DNA of 38,898 bases, taken from Desulfosporosinus fructosivorans (GTDB lineage Bacteria > Bacillota > Desulfitobacteriia > Desulfitobacteriales > Desulfitobacteriaceae). The stretch lies in assembly GCF_004766045.1 (NCBI RefSeq), contig NZ_SPQQ01000025.1, positions 1 to 38,898 of the forward strand, written 5' to 3'. Both the position numbers and the translations under genes were made by a program. The notes beneath the pieces are model-generated. The model was not told where the DNA came from. It worked only from the letters and a program-made list of their open reading frames with translations, and ran no database searches. Of the stretch, positions 22,791-30,391 are shown in pieces. Within the stretch, counting starts at the first letter, position 1. Every line of letters begins with the position of its first letter.

Positions 22791-23846
22791 CTAATTTTGA
22801 GCTTGAACCCAAATTCTCAACGTCGTCAAACCCTCCGCCTTATAAGATAACCGTGTATAACGCAGAAATTTTTCTGGTATTATAATGACAAGTTTTCCGG
22901 GACTCACCTCTAATTGATTGCCCTCTCCCGCCCAATGAACACCGTCAGGACTAAGCTCTGCTTGCACATGTGCCGACTCTGTCCCGAAATTATACACTGC
23001 AAAAGAAAAACGAGACAAAGCAGAGACATCACGAGTTGTTGTGGAGGACATTGTCTGGTCAGCTGTTACATCTTCAAGACTTTCCTGAAATCCATGTCCG
23101 CTAATCTCCACTTGTGCCCGTCCGCAAATAGACGTTGCTAAAGGAGCTTGACTACTCCCGAAAATTTGCACCTTATCTCGAGTCGGTGTGAGGTTTCGAA
23201 TATCCGCATTAACATTAGCTTGGACAGTCACCGGGATCTTTAACGGAATCGGCATAGCAAGTTGAATCGGCTTAATTATTTCTCCGATGGTCTGTATATG
23301 ATTTATAGGTTCAATCATCTTCACTTTTTTTACTCGCCTTTTCATACGAATTGGTGCCAAGGGATACGCCATTAGTTTATATATATATAAGTCACCAGGC
23401 CCCAAAACTCCCGTCTCTAAACGTAGAAACCGAATCTCAGAACCCACACTTATGGCTTGCTTAAACTGCTCTTGTCTCAATCCCGGTCGAAAGCTAAATT
23501 CCCACGGCTTCAATACCTCACCGTTTGATCTAACTGGATAAATACGCAAATAGGCCTGCAGTTCAGGCATACCACTTTTAAGAACCATTAAGATCTGCCA
23601 ATCTGCGTCCTTAAGGATGTCAAGAGACGCCTCGGATGTCTGGATGATTCCAGCTCTGGGGGCAGTTGAATTTTTTATCTCCAAAACAGGTTTTCCCTCT
23701 AATGGCCTATTCTTAAATTTCCAGTCAGTTTGATAATTCCCTCCAATTTGAAGCCACGCATCCGGAAAATCCGATTGGGTTCTGCTTATTATTTGGAAAT
23801 TTCCATTATATAGTTTACTGAATAACCCCAATAGATTCTTTTCCAT
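22791..23846 (-). CDS. DUF6385-type surface protein with N-terminal carbohydrate-binding-like domain
   Basis: 351 residues, ATG 23846 with CGGAGGGTTTTGAA upstream. The C-terminal part (about 225-351) begins VQIFGSSQAPLATSICGRAQV and ends with FSFAVYNFGTESAHVQAELS, PDGVHWAGEG, IIPEKFLRYTRLSYKAEG; this is the DUF6385 pattern of spore-forming Clostridia. The N-terminal 165 residues look like a jelly-roll sheet domain (DFPDAWLQIGGNYQTDW, IRFLRLETGVLGPGDLYIY). Between them lies a basic Lys/Arg and Pro/Ile-rich linker. No signal peptide. A spore-surface role is inferred from the family's hosts and the neighbouring genes. Confidence 0.75.
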   Translation of the reverse strand: MEKNLLGLFSKLYNGNFQIISRTQSDFPDAWLQIGGNYQTDWKFKNRPLEGKPVLEIKNSTAPRAGIIQTSEASLDILKDADWQILMVLKSGMPELQAYLRIYPVRSNGEVLKPWEFSFRPGLRQEQFKQAISVGSEIRFLRLETGVLGPGDLYIYKLMAYPLAPIRMKRRVKKVKMIEPINHIQTIGEIIKPIQLAMPIPLKIPVTVQANVNADIRNLTPTRDKVQIFGSSQAPLATSICGRAQVEISGHGFQESLEDVTADQTMSSTTTRDVSALSRFSFAVYNFGTESAHVQAELSPDGVHWAGEGNQLEVSPGKLVIIIPEKFLRYTRLSYKAEGLTTLRIWVQAQN

Positions 23847-24075
23847 TTCAAAACCCTCCGTTCGGATACGTTGCGCTAGACCTAGTTATGTTCAACTGAA
23901 CTCCTGACATAAGAAGTGAGTTCCCTTTATCCTATCGGTCAAACTATAAAAATAGCACAAATTTAACCATTCATAACTTATTCCAAAAACTGGCATTTGA
24001 TTCTTTTCGTAATTCGTGCTAAATTTGTGTTGTACAAGTTATATATAGAAACTAAAGACATTAGCGCAAAAACTT

Positions 24076-24100
24076 AAACCTCCCGACGGGGAGGTTTCTT
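24076..24100 (+). other. Isolated terminator-like hairpin
   Basis: AAACCTCCC (24076-24084) pairs perfectly with GGGAGGTTT (24089-24097) and CTTTCT follows on the plus strand. There is no plus-strand gene upstream, so it may end a short untranslated RNA starting near 24020-24050, or terminate readthrough. The rest of the gap 23847-24165 shows nothing else that I can support. Confidence 0.55.
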
Positions 24101-24165
24101 TCTGTCCATATTTAAAGATATATGAAGAATTCCGCAGGGATTGGTGCAATTCATAAAAGATTTAA

Positions 24166-24205
24166 AAGGGAAGGGGTGAGCCAATCACAGGCTACCCCTT
24201 CCCTT
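24166..24205 (-). terminator. Terminator of the homocysteine operon
   Basis: AAGGGAAGGGGT (24166-24177) pairs perfectly with ACCCCTTCCCTT (24194-24205), followed on the minus strand by TTTTAAAT. It lies 40 bp past the stop of the last gene of the operon. Confidence 0.85.
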
Positions 24206-24245
24206 CTTAAGATTCTACCAGGTTCTTACAATCTAGTAGAGCAAT

Positions 24246-25007
24246 TCATGAACTGCCCCTACTAGATTCCATAGGAAGTAATTTCACACTTCCCCAAACT
24301 GCCAAACGATCGTCTTTAATGACTAAAATCCCCTTTACCCCTGTGATCTCTGAGGCAAATTTGAGGGCTCTTTCTAAATCGTCCGTCGTCTGAACAAGGT
24401 TCCCACAGGCTGTTGCAACTGCATCCGCTAACGCCACGGAGGGAGAGAGAACAACTACTGCGTCTGCCTTGCCAAAACTCAAGGAATGTCCTACTTTACC
24501 GGATGAAGTACAAATTCCAAGGGGAGTTTCGTCTGGGCGGATCTCAATCGCCACTCGATTTGATAGCGGCGATTCCCCTGCAAAAACTCCAATCCTGCGA
24601 ATGCGACTCGTACGTATGAAGATATCTCCACCATTTTCCACAATTACATCTCGCGATCGTTTGGCAATAGCCTTTCCAACAACCTCTGAAACGGCACCTG
24701 CAACCGCCGCCATTGGCCCCACTCCAGCCAGACGACCAGCTTCTACCATCGTCTTAACAATCAAAGGGGCATTTGGTAATACTGTGTAAGGTGTTAAGGC
24801 ATTCACAAAACCTGGGTCTCTCTGGAGGTAGTCTTCGAGTGGCGTGCGACAAGTCCGAATCGTCTCTTCCACCCAGGCAACAAGTTGGGGAGAAAACCGA
24901 TCTTTACGAACCCCAATATCCAAGTCAGTCTCCTTCACGACCAGCTGAAAATGCACCAGATCAGCCTGACGGTGATCCCTCCTGTAAAAACGATCCGTGA
25001 ACTCCAA
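24246..25007 (-). CDS. COG2122/UPF0280 protein, ApbE-like, homocysteine synthesis
   Basis: 253 residues, directly after the ferredoxin gene. The pattern FRTCRTPLEDYL-like opening (TIRTCRTPLEDYLQRDPGF), GRLAGVGPMAAVAGAVSE, VIVENGGDIFIR and GICTSSGKVGHSLSFGKADA belongs to the UPF0280/COG2122 family, a distant relative of ApbE. In Methanosarcina the COG2122 protein has been tied to sulfide assimilation into homocysteine together with the DUF39 and NIL-ferredoxin proteins, which are both encoded immediately upstream here. That makes its role here well supported by context. The biochemical step it performs is not settled. Confidence 0.88.
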   Translation of the reverse strand: MEFTDRFYRRDHRQADLVHFQLVVKETDLDIGVRKDRFSPQLVAWVEETIRTCRTPLEDYLQRDPGFVNALTPYTVLPNAPLIVKTMVEAGRLAGVGPMAAVAGAVSEVVGKAIAKRSRDVIVENGGDIFIRTSRIRRIGVFAGESPLSNRVAIEIRPDETPLGICTSSGKVGHSLSFGKADAVVVLSPSVALADAVATACGNLVQTTDDLERALKFASEITGVKGILVIKDDRLAVWGSVKLLPMESSRGSS

Positions 25008-25409
25008 TTACAAACGAACCTCCATGGCCCTCATTGGGCAAACTTTCACGCATAATTGACAAAAAACACATTGGTCACCATCAAAACGGACTTCCATTGA
25101 CGGGCGTTCCATATATAAAGCACCGGTAGGGCAAATACCCGTACAAGCCCCGCACATAACACACTTTTCATCATTGCGCACAATTTCTTGATTAAGGGCT
25201 TGAACAGAAACCCCTAGATTGCGTAAATAGTTTAGCCCTTCTTCGCTTTGATCCCCAATTACCTCTAAGATCATCGTTCCTTCTTTTTGAGGGTTGACGT
25301 CTGCTTTCACAATATTTACTATCAAGTCATAATCTTTCACCAAACGATAAACAATCGGTTTAACCGAGATATCTGTCCCGAAACGCAAAACGATTCTTTT
25401 AGGCGACAT
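25008..25409 (-). CDS. NIL-domain 4Fe-4S ferredoxin, homocysteine synthesis
   Basis: 133 residues. An N-terminal NIL domain (1 to about 75, of the kind found in methionine ABC ATPases) is followed by two 4Fe-4S motifs, CVMCGACTGICP (Cys 83, 86, 89, 93) and CVFCQLCVKVCP (Cys 114, 117, 120, 124). This is the partner of the DUF39 homocysteine protein in archaea and anaerobic bacteria; it probably supplies electrons or sulfur chemistry for converting aspartate semialdehyde plus sulfide to homocysteine. It sits 4 bp after the HcyBio gene and abuts the COG2122 gene. ATG 25409 is preceded by AGGAGGCTTGATAATAT. Confidence 0.9.
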   Translation of the reverse strand: MSPKRIVLRFGTDISVKPIVYRLVKDYDLIVNIVKADVNPQKEGTMILEVIGDQSEEGLNYLRNLGVSVQALNQEIVRNDEKCVMCGACTGICPTGALYMERPSMEVRFDGDQCVFCQLCVKVCPMRAMEVRL

Positions 25410-25413
25410 ATTA

Positions 25414-26610
25414 TCAAGCCTCCTTTATACTGTGAGCGATGAAGCCGTCAGCGGGTGAGGAAAGATTTTTAACCGGTTCCGTCAGGAGAAATTCGCCTTT
25501 TTGAATCCATCCCTTTAAGGTTGAGGCGATCTCACGTGCTCGCGGCATACTTGACAACGGAGCAGTAGTTACTTCCTTGCCATTCACCTGTATCTTTCCA
25601 CTTTTTAGGTCTGCATAACTGACATACCCTAAATTACCTGATGTAAATGAAGGATAGGCTTCCCCATAGTCCACAATTGGGGCGAATAGTTCTTCATCCT
25701 TCATGGCAGCATACCGAGCGATTTCTTCATTGAGAATAGGGATAGGAATTCCAATCCCAACACTAAGTGTTGCACCATATCCTAGATAACTGGTGCCTAC
25801 GAGCCATCTTGGGCTCATTTGTTTCAGATCCCCTGTGACAGCAAGTGTCCCCCCTGCAGCCCCCTGTTCTTTACCTTCAACGTTCAACATTGACGGGAAA
25901 TGTTGTGTCCCGTTCCAAGCGACATATCCAACCCCACCACCGAGAAAAATCTTTGTGCCTACCCCGATGGTTTTAAAATGAGGATCCTTTAAGAGCGGGC
26001 TTAGTTGTCCGGAAGTTGAAAAATTGGCGTTTCCTAAATGAGGTTTAATCATTCCCATATAGGTGTATATCGTCCGATCGGTCAGGTTCACCGCACAATT
26101 GTAGTTCTGATAGCAATTTCGAGGATTAAAAAGAATTGCTTCATTGATCTCATCTAAGGTAATGGTGGTTTCAAGATTTCGACGAGGATAACAATCTGTA
26201 CCATATCCTAACGCTTTAAGTTTGACAGGTTTGCGTGCGACAAGGTCATGAATGACATGGCCCCCGCCGTACCTAAATTCACCGGGATAATTGCTATTTA
26301 GTGGGTCGTCCTCATGCATTTCAGTCGCACCAATATAGGCATCAACTGCCGCTATGCCGGTATAGGCGGATACCCCGTTAAGCCATACCTTCTGCATTTT
26401 CATTCGTGGTGTTGTGTGCCCTAAACTTAAAAAGGCACCTGAGGAACACATTGGCGCAAAGGTTCCAGTTGTTACCACGTCGACTTCTTGAGCAGCTCTG
26501 GAGAGGCCCTTTTCCTCCACCAAGGCGATGAGTTCCTCCGCAGTCACGACGACTGCTTTACCTGATTTAATCTTGGCATTGATCTCCGCGTACGTCTTTT
26601 CAGCACTCAT
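25414..26610 (-). CDS. Homocysteine biosynthesis protein, HcyBio/DUF39 family
   Basis: 398 residues from ATG 26610, chosen because CGGGAGGTGGGGACGTTC precedes it; a frame-extending ATG at 26643 has no ribosome-binding site. Family motifs: TFAPMCSSGAFLSLGH (Cys about 55, the conserved Cys thought to carry persulfide), GRYGGGHVIHDLV-like segment (FRYGGGHVIHDLVARKPV), CYPRRNLETTITLDEINEA, NPRNCYQNYNCAVN and FLGGGVGYVAWNGTQH. The family makes homocysteine from aspartate semialdehyde and sulfide. It heads a three-gene operon and is preceded by a SAM-I riboswitch, fully consistent with methionine-pathway control. Confidence 0.92.
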   Translation of the reverse strand: MSAEKTYAEINAKIKSGKAVVVTAEELIALVEEKGLSRAAQEVDVVTTGTFAPMCSSGAFLSLGHTTPRMKMQKVWLNGVSAYTGIAAVDAYIGATEMHEDDPLNSNYPGEFRYGGGHVIHDLVARKPVKLKALGYGTDCYPRRNLETTITLDEINEAILFNPRNCYQNYNCAVNLTDRTIYTYMGMIKPHLGNANFSTSGQLSPLLKDPHFKTIGVGTKIFLGGGVGYVAWNGTQHFPSMLNVEGKEQGAAGGTLAVTGDLKQMSPRWLVGTSYLGYGATLSVGIGIPIPILNEEIARYAAMKDEELFAPIVDYGEAYPSFTSGNLGYVSYADLKSGKIQVNGKEVTTAPLSSMPRAREIASTLKGWIQKGEFLLTEPVKNLSSPADGFIAHSIKEA

Positions 26611-26690
26611 GAACGTCCCCACCTCCCGATTGTCATTAAACACTTCTGTGTGTCAACTTCATTGCATCTACGACTAAGAATGATACAGAA

Positions 26691-26717
26691 AAGACCTCTT
26701 CTAAGATAGAAGAGGCC
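26691..26717 (-). terminator. Riboswitch-controlled terminator
   Basis: On the minus strand GGCCTCTTCT pairs with AGAAGAGGTC (26717-26693, with G-U pairs) and is followed by TTTTCTG. It lies between the SAM-I aptamer and the start codon at 26610, in the place of the expression platform. Confidence 0.85.
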
Positions 26718-26740
26718 AAAATTGCTTATAATCGACGCTC

Positions 26741-26871
26741 CTCTTATCTGTCAGAAGAATCTCTCCTGCAAGAATTAGCACCATGCTTTGAGCAAGCCAT
26801 GATAATCATCACGTGCAAAGCTGGTTGCCGGGTTTCATTGGGCTAGTCCCTCCACCACTCCGGATAAGAGC
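26741..26871 (-). promoter_or_regulatory. SAM-I (S-box) riboswitch
   Basis: Read on the minus strand, P1 is CTCTTATC (26871-26864) with GATAAGAG (26748-26741). After P1 comes GGTGGAGGGACTAGCCCAAT and then GAAACCCGGCAACC, the S-box core, followed by a P3 hairpin, GGTGCTAATTC-TTGC and the closing P1. All core elements of the SAM-I class are in order. High SAM should favour the terminator at 26691-26717 and shut off the homocysteine operon. Confidence 0.95.
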
Positions 26872-26995
26872 ATATAATATTCAATTCATTACGTTTGATT
26901 CTAACATTTGTCTTAAATCATGTCAATATGAAATCTCGGTATATCTCTAACAGATTTTAGTACAGAGTATTCCATAAAATGTATATTTACATATA

Positions 26996-27024
26996 TTTAC
27001 ATTCGACAAATTGTAGCATATAAT
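26996..27024 (+). promoter_or_regulatory. Sigma-A-type promoter
   Basis: TTTACA (26996-27001), a 17-bp spacer and TATAAT (27019-27024) on the plus strand. A terminator follows at 27075-27100, so the direct product would be an RNA of roughly 65-70 nt unless read through into the small genes at 27169 and 27317. Confidence 0.65.
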
Positions 27025-27074
27025 GTGTATAGGTTCTTTTAGTTTTTTTGATGTAGTTTTGTCCTCTCTTTTGA

Positions 27075-27100
27075 ATCGCCTCTACAGGCGATCCTTTTTT
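27075..27100 (+). terminator. Terminator or attenuator before two small genes
   Basis: ATCGCCT (27075-27081) pairs with AGGCGAT (27086-27092) around CTAC, followed by CCTTTTTT. It lies about 50 bp after the promoter at 26996-27024 and about 70 bp before the next start codon. Confidence 0.8.
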
Positions 27101-27168
27101 GTTTCTTCAACATAATTATTTATTCGTAGGGTATCCTAAAGGTATTCCAACCTAAGGGAGGCAAAATT

Positions 27169-27297
27169 ATGAATCAACCTAAACCGAGTAAAAAGCCCTT
27201 TCCTAAACGTGAAGAACTACCCTATAGCCACCAGGCCGATCAGGACGGACGTACAGATTATGGTCGCGATGGAGAAACAACGTATAATCCAAGCTAG
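27169..27297 (+). CDS. Small hydrophilic protein, 42 residues
   Basis: ATG 27169 has a strong ribosome-binding site, CTAAGGGAGGCAAAATT. The product begins MNQPKPSKKPFPKREELPYS and continues with HQADQDGRTDYGRDGETTYN before its end; it is rich in Lys, Pro, Asp and Gly, and no hydrophobic core is visible, so it is probably disordered. I do not recognise it. It lies 19 bp before another tiny gene with a similar ribosome-binding site, and the pair shares a terminator. Composition and size recall minor small acid-soluble spore proteins, but no signature proves that. Confidence 0.6.
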   Translation: MNQPKPSKKPFPKREELPYSHQADQDGRTDYGRDGETTYNPS

Positions 27298-27316
27298 CGA
27301 AAGGGAGGTATATAAA

Positions 27317-27412
27317 ATGTCCAATAAAGCAACGGATAAAGCGCAAACAGGAAAATCAGACAGAGGGAAAAATTCCCCTTTCAAGAAAAAAACACCTCAA
27401 AACCGGGCATAA
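27317..27412 (+). CDS. Small basic protein, 31 residues
   Basis: ATG 27317 follows AAAGGGAGGTATATAAA, a consensus ribosome-binding site, so an in-frame ATG at 27209 further upstream is unlikely. The product starts MSNKATDKAQTGKSDRGKNS and ends with FKKKTPQNRA; it is Lys-rich and almost free of hydrophobic residues. Its stop lies inside the loop of the following terminator. Together with the 42-residue gene it forms a two-gene unit. A spore-related or nucleic-acid-binding role is possible; no family is recognised. Confidence 0.6.
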   Translation: MSNKATDKAQTGKSDRGKNSPFKKKTPQNRA

Positions 27413-27430
27413 GCCCGGTTTCTGCTTTTA
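27400..27430 (+). terminator. Terminator after the two small genes
   Basis: AAACCGGGC (27400-27408) pairs perfectly with GCCCGGTTT (27413-27421) around the stop codon region ATAA, followed by CTGCTTTTA. Confidence 0.8.
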
Positions 27431-27478
27431 TATTGTTCATGAAAGGGAAACTTTCTGGTATACTAAAAAGGATTATAC

Positions 27479-27537
27479 TTGATTCAGAGGAAGATATTAT
27501 TACTTCTTTTCTGAATCAAAGAAGTAATAATTAGTTT
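27479..27537 (+). promoter_or_regulatory. Leader with two mutually exclusive helices upstream of PII
   Basis: ATTATTACTTCTT (27496-27508) pairs perfectly with AAGAAGTAATAAT (27519-27531) and is followed by TAGTTTTTA, a terminator-like stem. The loop of this stem, CTGAATCAA (27511-27519), is complementary to TTGATTCAG (27479-27487) just upstream. The two pairings compete or form a pseudoknot, a layout typical of attenuation. No known riboswitch class is recognised. Confidence 0.5.
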
Positions 27538-27559
27538 TTAGAAATTAAAGGGTGGTAGC

Positions 27560-27898
27560 ATGAAAAAAATTGAAGCCATTATTAGGCCAGAAAAATTAGA
27601 TGCCGTTAAGGACGCCCTATCGAACATAGGTGTAAAAGGGATGACTGTCTCTAATGTTCTAGGTTTCGGTAATCAGAAAGGGTACACTCAAATTTACCGA
27701 GGTCAGGAAATTGTAACTAGACTTTTGCCGAAGGTAAAACTGGAGGTTGTAATTTCTGACGAAATAGCCGATGAGGTTATAACAATAATCGTCGATACCG
27801 CTAAAACAGGAAAATTTGGAGACGGTAAAATATTTGTCTTTGATGTAGCGAATACGATCCGTATCAGAACGGGCGAACACGGCAACGATGCAGTTTAG
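27560..27898 (+). CDS. PII nitrogen-regulatory protein (GlnB/GlnK family)
   Basis: 112 residues, the family length. KKIEAIIRPEKLDAVKDAL, the T-loop region GNQKGYTQIYRGQEI, LPKVKLEVVIS and GDGKIFVFDV are PII signatures; the B-loop TAKTGKFGDGKIF binds ATP. Residue 51, the Tyr that GlnD uridylylates in proteobacteria, is Ile here (RGQEI), so this site is absent; Tyr46 remains. PII senses ATP/ADP and 2-oxoglutarate and typically blocks Amt. The amt gene lies directly downstream on the opposite strand, the two stops overlapping by 4 bp. AAAGGGTGGTAGC is the ribosome-binding site. Confidence 0.95.
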   Translation: MKKIEAIIRPEKLDAVKDALSNIGVKGMTVSNVLGFGNQKGYTQIYRGQEIVTRLLPKVKLEVVISDEIADEVITIIVDTAKTGKFGDGKIFVFDVANTIRIRTGEHGNDAV

Positions 27899-29157
27899 AT
27901 TCCAACCGTCTCATTAAATTCAAAATCAGGATAGGCATTTTCACTATGTTGAGTCAAATCTAATCCATTAACTTGCTCGTCATCGGTTGCCCTCAGTGGA
28001 GTGATCAACGCTATTCCTTTTAAAACGAAAAAAGTCATCCCACCCGCAAATAAATAAGTGACTACCACTGCCAGAAGTTGAACTAAAACAGGTTCAATTC
28101 CTCCTCCATTAATCAAACCGTTTTTGCCTTGAGGGTTCAGACTTAGATCCGCAAAAAGCCCTGTAGCTATTGTACCCCAGGTCCCTCCAATTCCGTGTAT
28201 TCCAAAGACATCCAACGCATCGTCATATCCCAGCTTAACTTTAAGAAAGCTTATCGCTAAATAACAAATGCCCCCGGCAACAAACCCAATAAGGAGTGCA
28301 CTACCAGTTGAGACAAACCCTGCTGCAGGTGTGATTGCAACAAGCGCGGATATCATTCCGCTAACTGCACCGAAAACTGTTATTTGGCGACGATGGAGCC
28401 ATTCAACTAGGGTCCAGCCGATCATTCCAGCTGCTCCAGCAATTTGGGTTGTAGCAAGGGCAAGTACTGCCACACCATTTGCACCCATCGCGCCTCCTGC
28501 GTTAAACCCAAACCATCCAAACCACAATAGTCCGCCTCCAAAAAGGACATTTGGCATATGATGTGGGATGCTCCACTCATATCCTGCCTTGAGCCGTTTA
28601 CCTACTACCAAAGCCGCCACTAACCCTGACACACCTGAAGCGATTTCTACAACAGTACCACCAGCAAAATCCAATACGCCGAGATTTCTCAGCCATCCAC
28701 CCACGCCCCAAACCCAATGTGCTAGTGGGATGTACACGAGTGTACTCCAAAAGAGCACAAACAATATGAACGCTGGAAAGCGTAACCTTTCAGCAGTTGC
28801 CCCACTTATGAGTGCTGGTGTAATAATTGCAAACATCAGTTGGAACAAGAAGAACAACAAATGAGGAATAGTTGGAGCATAATCAGGATTAGGCTCAAGG
28901 CCCACCCCTCTTAGTGCCAGCCAATCAAAGCTACCAATTAAGTGTCCGTGATCTGGTCCAAAAGCTAAAGAATATCCAAACAATACCCAAATTACCGTCA
29001 CCAACCCTATGGCAGCATAACTCTGCATCATGATAGAAAGAACATTACGTTTTCTAACCATTCCTCCGTAAAACAAAGCCAACCCAGGGGTCATCAGAAA
29101 GACTAGAATTGTACATGTAACTACAAAAGAAATATCTCCCGCGCTTAAAGTTGTCAT
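27895..29157 (-). CDS. amt: Ammonium transporter Amt
   Basis: 420 residues from ATG 29157, chosen for AGGGAGGGAAAAGG upstream; an in-frame ATG at 29202 adds a basic stretch that homologs lack. Eleven membrane helices are expected. Signatures: FLMTPGLALFYGGMVRKRNV, AHWVWGVGGWL (first pore His), ISGATAERLRF, DVFGIHGIGGTWG (second pore His). It imports ammonium across the cytoplasmic membrane and is controlled by PII. Here it is convergent with the PII gene instead of sharing an operon with it, so the two genes are independently promoted. Confidence 0.95.
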   Translation of the reverse strand: MTTLSAGDISFVVTCTILVFLMTPGLALFYGGMVRKRNVLSIMMQSYAAIGLVTVIWVLFGYSLAFGPDHGHLIGSFDWLALRGVGLEPNPDYAPTIPHLLFFLFQLMFAIITPALISGATAERLRFPAFILFVLFWSTLVYIPLAHWVWGVGGWLRNLGVLDFAGGTVVEIASGVSGLVAALVVGKRLKAGYEWSIPHHMPNVLFGGGLLWFGWFGFNAGGAMGANGVAVLALATTQIAGAAGMIGWTLVEWLHRRQITVFGAVSGMISALVAITPAAGFVSTGSALLIGFVAGGICYLAISFLKVKLGYDDALDVFGIHGIGGTWGTIATGLFADLSLNPQGKNGLINGGGIEPVLVQLLAVVVTYLFAGGMTFFVLKGIALITPLRATDDEQVNGLDLTQHSENAYPDFEFNETVGI

Positions 29158-29211
29158 CCTTTTCCCTCCCTGTTTACCCGCAAGTTTACCTCCAACGGGC
29201 ATAAAAAGACA

Positions 29212-29250
29212 AGGCTCTAAAAGGCGCTATCAAAACGCCTTTTAGAGCCT
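29212..29250 (-). promoter_or_regulatory. Long hairpin in the amt leader
   Basis: AGGCTCTAAAAGGCG (29212-29226) pairs without mismatch with CGCCTTTTAGAGCCT (29236-29250). On the minus strand TTGTCTTTTTATG follows, so it looks like a terminator placed about 55 bp before the amt start. It may act as an attenuator. The remaining gap to 29455 is AT-rich with a TATAAT-like box near 29330 on the minus strand but no clear partner box. Confidence 0.55.
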
Positions 29251-29455
29251 CGTTGCTCTCTCAATCTTACAAGTATTTTTATTATAGCTTCCTTGAAGAA
29301 ATGTGTCTAGGACATTATTACTTTATACATTATACACTTTTTTTCATCATCTTTTCTGTCTCTCATTTCACGATCACATGAAGTGGATCTATTTCCCATT
29401 TTAATCATGTGTTTCACTATGACTGAGCAAGTATTAATGGATAATACCTAGATTA

Positions 29456-29497
29456 AAACCAAAAAAGCTTCAACACGACGCTAAGGTTTTTTGGTTT
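29456..29497 (-). terminator. Probable terminator of the holin gene
   Basis: AAACCAAAAAA (29456-29466) pairs with TTTTTTGGTTT (29487-29497). On the minus strand it lies about 180 bp after the holin stop. A smaller hairpin TCCCCTC-ACAAG-GAGGGGA lies at 29509-29527. No gene is seen in 29500-29674. Confidence 0.5.
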
Positions 29498-29674
29498 ACA
29501 GAAAAAATTCCCCTCACAAGGAGGGGAGAGAAGAAAAGGAGAAATGAGAAGCAAAGCTTTATTTTAACCGCTATTAACGGGGGTTGGTTCTGATATATTT
29601 ATATTAAACTATATTTGTTACCGTTTCATGAATTTTGTATGAAGACTTTGTTAAACCTATAAATGGTAACTCTC

Positions 29675-30088
29675 TTATTCCTCGTCCCTATCATCCTCCT
29701 TTTGCAGTTGAACGAGCACTCTCCTTACACTCGGTGGCAAGGGTACCCCGAGAATCCCCAAGTTCTCCGTTACTGATATCCCTTCTCTCGCTACGTAAAA
29801 GTAAATGGCCAAGGTTCGGAGAATGGGATATGGGTTACCAACCATTCCGTCGAGCAGGACCGCTACAACCACAACAGCAAGGATAAGACCTTTTCGGATT
29901 CCTCCCCAGAACATTATCTCACTGTTCACCCGTTTGTTTTTAATTGCACCTAGGAACCCTGACACGTAATCGAGAACCATGAGAACAATGAGTACCTTCA
30001 AACTTGCGTCCCACCCTCCTAAACACGAGCACAGGATGGTTCCTAGAGTTGCACTAAAAGCACTAAAACCGAACTCTTTTATATTCAT
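29675..30088 (-). CDS. Phage-type holin (toxin secretion/phage lysis holin family)
   Basis: 137 residues, with three or four membrane segments (FSATLGTILCSCLGGWDA, VLIVLMVLDYVSGFLGAI, GLILAVVVVAVLLDGMVG) and the family motif LDYVSGFLGAIKNKRVNSE followed by GGIRKGL. AREGISVTENLGILGVPLP and an acidic tail complete the pattern. Holins of this type make membrane holes for endolysin release; in non-prophage settings they may serve mother-cell lysis or protein release. No phage genes surround it, so it is a stand-alone copy. GAGGATGGCAAAAGT is the ribosome-binding site. Confidence 0.88.
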   Translation of the reverse strand: MNIKEFGFSAFSATLGTILCSCLGGWDASLKVLIVLMVLDYVSGFLGAIKNKRVNSEIMFWGGIRKGLILAVVVVAVLLDGMVGNPYPILRTLAIYFYVAREGISVTENLGILGVPLPPSVRRVLVQLQKEDDRDEE

Positions 30089-30310
30089 ACTTTTGCCATC
30101 CTCTCAGGTACGTCGACGCCGAAGATGAATAGTATTCGTGTCTTCTCCTACAATTAAAGTATGCGAACATGCCTACTATTGTCACATAGGTTAAAGAAAC
30201 TTGGCTAGCGCTCATAACCACCATGACCATGACCTGGATCAAGACAAACTTTCTTATAAATTCTTCCTCCTTCTTCTACTGTATTCAAAGGGATTGGACA
30301 AGGTTACAAA

Positions 30311-30341
30311 GGGCCTCAGCTTAACCTACAAGCTGAGGCCC
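30311..30341 (-). terminator. Terminator of the EamA gene
   Basis: GGGCCTCAGCTT (30311-30322) pairs perfectly with AAGCTGAGGCCC (30330-30341) and TTTG follows on the minus strand. It lies 50 bp after the transporter stop. The remainder of the gap 30089-30310 shows no gene. Confidence 0.75.
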
Positions 30342-30391
30342 TTACTTTATTGTAATGAAATCCCCCTCAAGAGAAGGAGACGAATAATCAC

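Noticed and set aside
29675..30088. The holin as a sign of a prophage
   Set aside because: No other phage gene (endolysin, portal, capsid, integrase) or attachment site is seen in the window.
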